DNA of 7,054 nt from Sediminibacterium sp. (GTDB taxonomy: Bacteria > Bacteroidota > Bacteroidia > Chitinophagales > Chitinophagaceae), in contig JAURIP010000081.1 of assembly GCA_030832695.1 (NCBI GenBank), positions 1 through 7,054 on the forward strand. Reading direction: 5' to 3'. The notes under the pieces are model-generated. The model saw only the letters and a program-made list of their open reading frames with translations, had not been told where the DNA came from and did not search any database. The translations under genes were made by a program, and so were the position numbers. Positions 5,863 to 7,054 of the stretch are shown here, piece by piece. The first letter of the stretch is position 1. Each line of letters opens with the position of its first letter.

Positions 5863-6519
5863 ATGACCATTCATAAAGAAGGCGGAGTAACCATTTCATT
5901 GACAGCGGTATTGGTGAGTTTATTAAACTTGGCTAATTTTTCTTATGTATTTCCTATGAGTGTTGCGGCTGCTTGGATTGTTTTTGTCATTACTGTTGCG
6001 TTTTTCTTGTTTATCGTTTCATTTTTTAGAATGCCCAATCTTACATTGACTATTAATGATTCAGCCATTGTTGCACCTGCAGACGGAAAAGTGGTCGTGA
6101 TTGAGGAAGTACAACCCGATGAGTACTACACGGAGAAGCGCATTCAAATTAGTGTTTTTATGAGTCCTGCGAATGTGCATGTGAATCGATTGCCAATTGC
6201 AGGAAATATTGTTTATAACAAATACCATCCAGGAAAATTTTTAGTTGCATGGCATCCAAAATCTTCTACTGATAATGAAAGATGGTCGGTGGTCATTGAG
6301 AATAGTAAAGGAAGTATTTTATGTAAGCAAATCGCTGGCGCTTTAGCCCGCCGTATTTGTAATTATAGTAGCGTAGGCCAAAAATTTAATCAGTGCGATG
6401 AATATGGCTTTATTAAATTTGGGAGTCGTGTTGATTTATTATTACCTGTGGGCGCCAAAATACATACCAAAATAGATGAGGTCGTAAAAGGCGGGGTGAC
6501 GATATTAGCGAGTTGGTAA
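5863..6519 (+). CDS. psd: Phosphatidylserine decarboxylase, short (archaeal-type/PSD-A) form
   Basis: This 218-aa proenzyme decarboxylates phosphatidylserine to phosphatidylethanolamine at the inner membrane. Two N-terminal hydrophobic segments (about 11-30 and 32-55) anchor it. The catalytic domain has IVAPADGKVVVIEEV (69-83, Asp74 expected to assist self-cleavage), VFMSPANVHVNRLP (98-111, His106), YHPGKFLVAWHPKS (121-134) and the C-terminal FGSRVDLLLP (186-195). Self-cleavage between Gly187 and Ser188 would yield a large beta chain and a roughly 31-residue alpha chain with a pyruvoyl cofactor derived from Ser188. GSR replaces the LGST of the longer E. coli enzyme, as in the short family. 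I chose the ATG at 5863, which has an A-rich leader and an adjacent promoter. An in-frame TTG at 5818 would overlap cdsA and add 15 residues encoded across the promoter. The stop codon abuts that of the convergent HAD gene. Confidence 0.93.
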   Translation: MTIHKEGGVTISLTAVLVSLLNLANFSYVFPMSVAAAWIVFVITVAFFLFIVSFFRMPNLTLTINDSAIVAPADGKVVVIEEVQPDEYYTEKRIQISVFMSPANVHVNRLPIAGNIVYNKYHPGKFLVAWHPKSSTDNERWSVVIENSKGSILCKQIAGALARRICNYSSVGQKFNQCDEYGFIKFGSRVDLLLPVGAKIHTKIDEVVKGGVTILASW

Positions 6520-7054
6520 TTACAAAATCTCCTCCAAATCCTTTAAGTGGGTTATGGTGTAAGTAGCTGGCAGGGTGGGTGCTACCTTTAAATGATTCAC
6601 AAACACGGTATCCATCCCTATATTAATACCTCCTTGGATATCAGCCGTTTCGTTATCACCAATCATGATACTTTCGGATAAGACAGCATTCGAAGTTTTT
6701 AATGCAAATTCAAAAATTTCCTTATTGGGTTTCAAGCTATTACTTGTTTCTGAAGTAATGACTTCGGTAAAAAAATGGGCAATCTCTGCATTCTTTATTT
6801 TTTGAAATTGCACCGATTCAAACCCATTTGTAATCAAGTGCATTTTATAGTCCTTTTCCTTTAGGTAATTTAGAATTTCAATGGTATGCGGAAAAAGTTT
6901 TTTCTTAGTGGGTAAGATTTGTAAAAATTCAAGTGACATATCCTTTGACAATTGCTCATTTGCAATTTTAAAATCTAATAAGCTTAAGTAAATACGCTTC
7001 CACCTTAATTCCTCTTGTTTGATAAAGCCTTTGGCATACCTATCCCATAAACGA
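6520..7054 (-). CDS. YjjG-like HAD-superfamily nucleotidase/phosphatase, C-terminal part (partial)
   Basis: The frame is open from the right edge to the stop at 6520-6522, giving 177 visible residues beginning LWDRYAKGFI. Roughly 50 N-terminal residues, including the nucleophilic DxD motif I, are outside the window. The rest fits HAD subfamily IA, most closely the YjjG-type pyrimidine nucleotidases of about 225-230 aa. The helical cap segment is followed by motif II HLITNGFE (Thr75 of the visible part), motif III Lys108 in SLKPNKEIFEFAL, and motif IV MIGDNETADIQGG (Asp133 and Asp138), with GMDTVFVNH close behind. YjjG-like enzymes dephosphorylate non-canonical or excess pyrimidine nucleoside monophosphates; substrate assignment here is inference. 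A TTG codon at 6949-6951 is not the start, because clearly homologous sequence (FIKQEELRWKRIYLSLL) continues upstream of it. The gene is convergent with the decarboxylase, with no spacer. Confidence 0.9.
   Translation of the reverse strand, partial: RLWDRYAKGFIKQEELRWKRIYLSLLDFKIANEQLSKDMSLEFLQILPTKKKLFPHTIEILNYLKEKDYKMHLITNGFESVQFQKIKNAEIAHFFTEVITSETSNSLKPNKEIFEFALKTSNAVLSESIMIGDNETADIQGGINIGMDTVFVNHLKVAPTLPATYTITHLKDLEEIL

Noticed and set aside
6949..6951. TTG as the start of the HAD gene
   Set aside because: The frame stays open to the window edge and the upstream residues fit the YjjG cap domain, so the gene is truncated by the window.
1..7054. Search for tRNA or rRNA genes, CRISPR arrays, insertion sequences, att sites or phage/defence genes
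   Set aside because: No repeated spacers, tRNA-like cloverleaf, transposase, terminal repeats or defence domains were seen by eye; nearly all sequence is accounted for by housekeeping-type genes.

Overview
The window looks like ordinary chromosome from a member of the Bacteroidota, most likely a Chitinophagaceae/Sphingobacteriia-type organism. The DNA is AT-rich. Start codons lack Shine-Dalgarno sequences and are often preceded by A-rich leaders (before 2029, 4968 and 5863). Two places carry a perfect Bacteroidota-type -7 box (TAnnTTTG), both extended to the same 10-mer TACATTTGCA. The protein subfamilies fit the same phylum: a Tat-exported Gfo/Idh/MocA oxidoreductase, a class-3-like aldehyde dehydrogenase, a DUF2007 protein upstream of cdsA, a short-form phosphatidylserine decarboxylase and a YjjG-like HAD phosphatase. 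The phylum assignment is inference from these traits.

Layout. 1-445 (minus): 5' part of a Tat-signal Gfo/Idh/MocA oxidoreductase running off the left edge. 446-593: divergent AT-rich intergenic region without a convincing promoter. 594-1961 (plus): aldehyde dehydrogenase. 2029-2685 (plus): membrane-anchored glutathione-peroxidase-like protein. 2698-3735 (minus): tRNA-dihydrouridine synthase (DusB type), convergent with the peroxidase. 3736-3798: short divergent promoter region. 3799-6519 (plus): a probable envelope-lipid gene cluster of CPBP intramembrane protease, DUF2007 protein, cdsA and phosphatidylserine decarboxylase. 6520-7054 (minus): 3' part of a HAD-superfamily nucleotidase/phosphatase running off the right edge.

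Functional picture. CdsA makes CDP-diacylglycerol, and the decarboxylase converts phosphatidylserine to phosphatidylethanolamine. The intervening step (phosphatidylserine synthase) is not in this window. The aldehyde dehydrogenase and the peroxidase are co-directional and could jointly clear lipid-peroxidation products (hydroperoxides and fatty aldehydes), which is inference from family knowledge. The dihydrouridine synthase and HAD phosphatase are housekeeping genes in the opposite orientation.

Gene packing is very tight. The decarboxylase and HAD stop codons abut with no spacer, the CPBP and DUF2007 genes overlap by 26 bp, and the peroxidase and dus genes end 12 bp apart. I see no RNA gene, insertion sequence, CRISPR array, prophage or defence island, and nothing that I would call a previously undescribed system. 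The most useful second looks are the altered catalytic motif of the peroxidase, the CPBP-DUF2007 overlap, and the repeated promoter motif.
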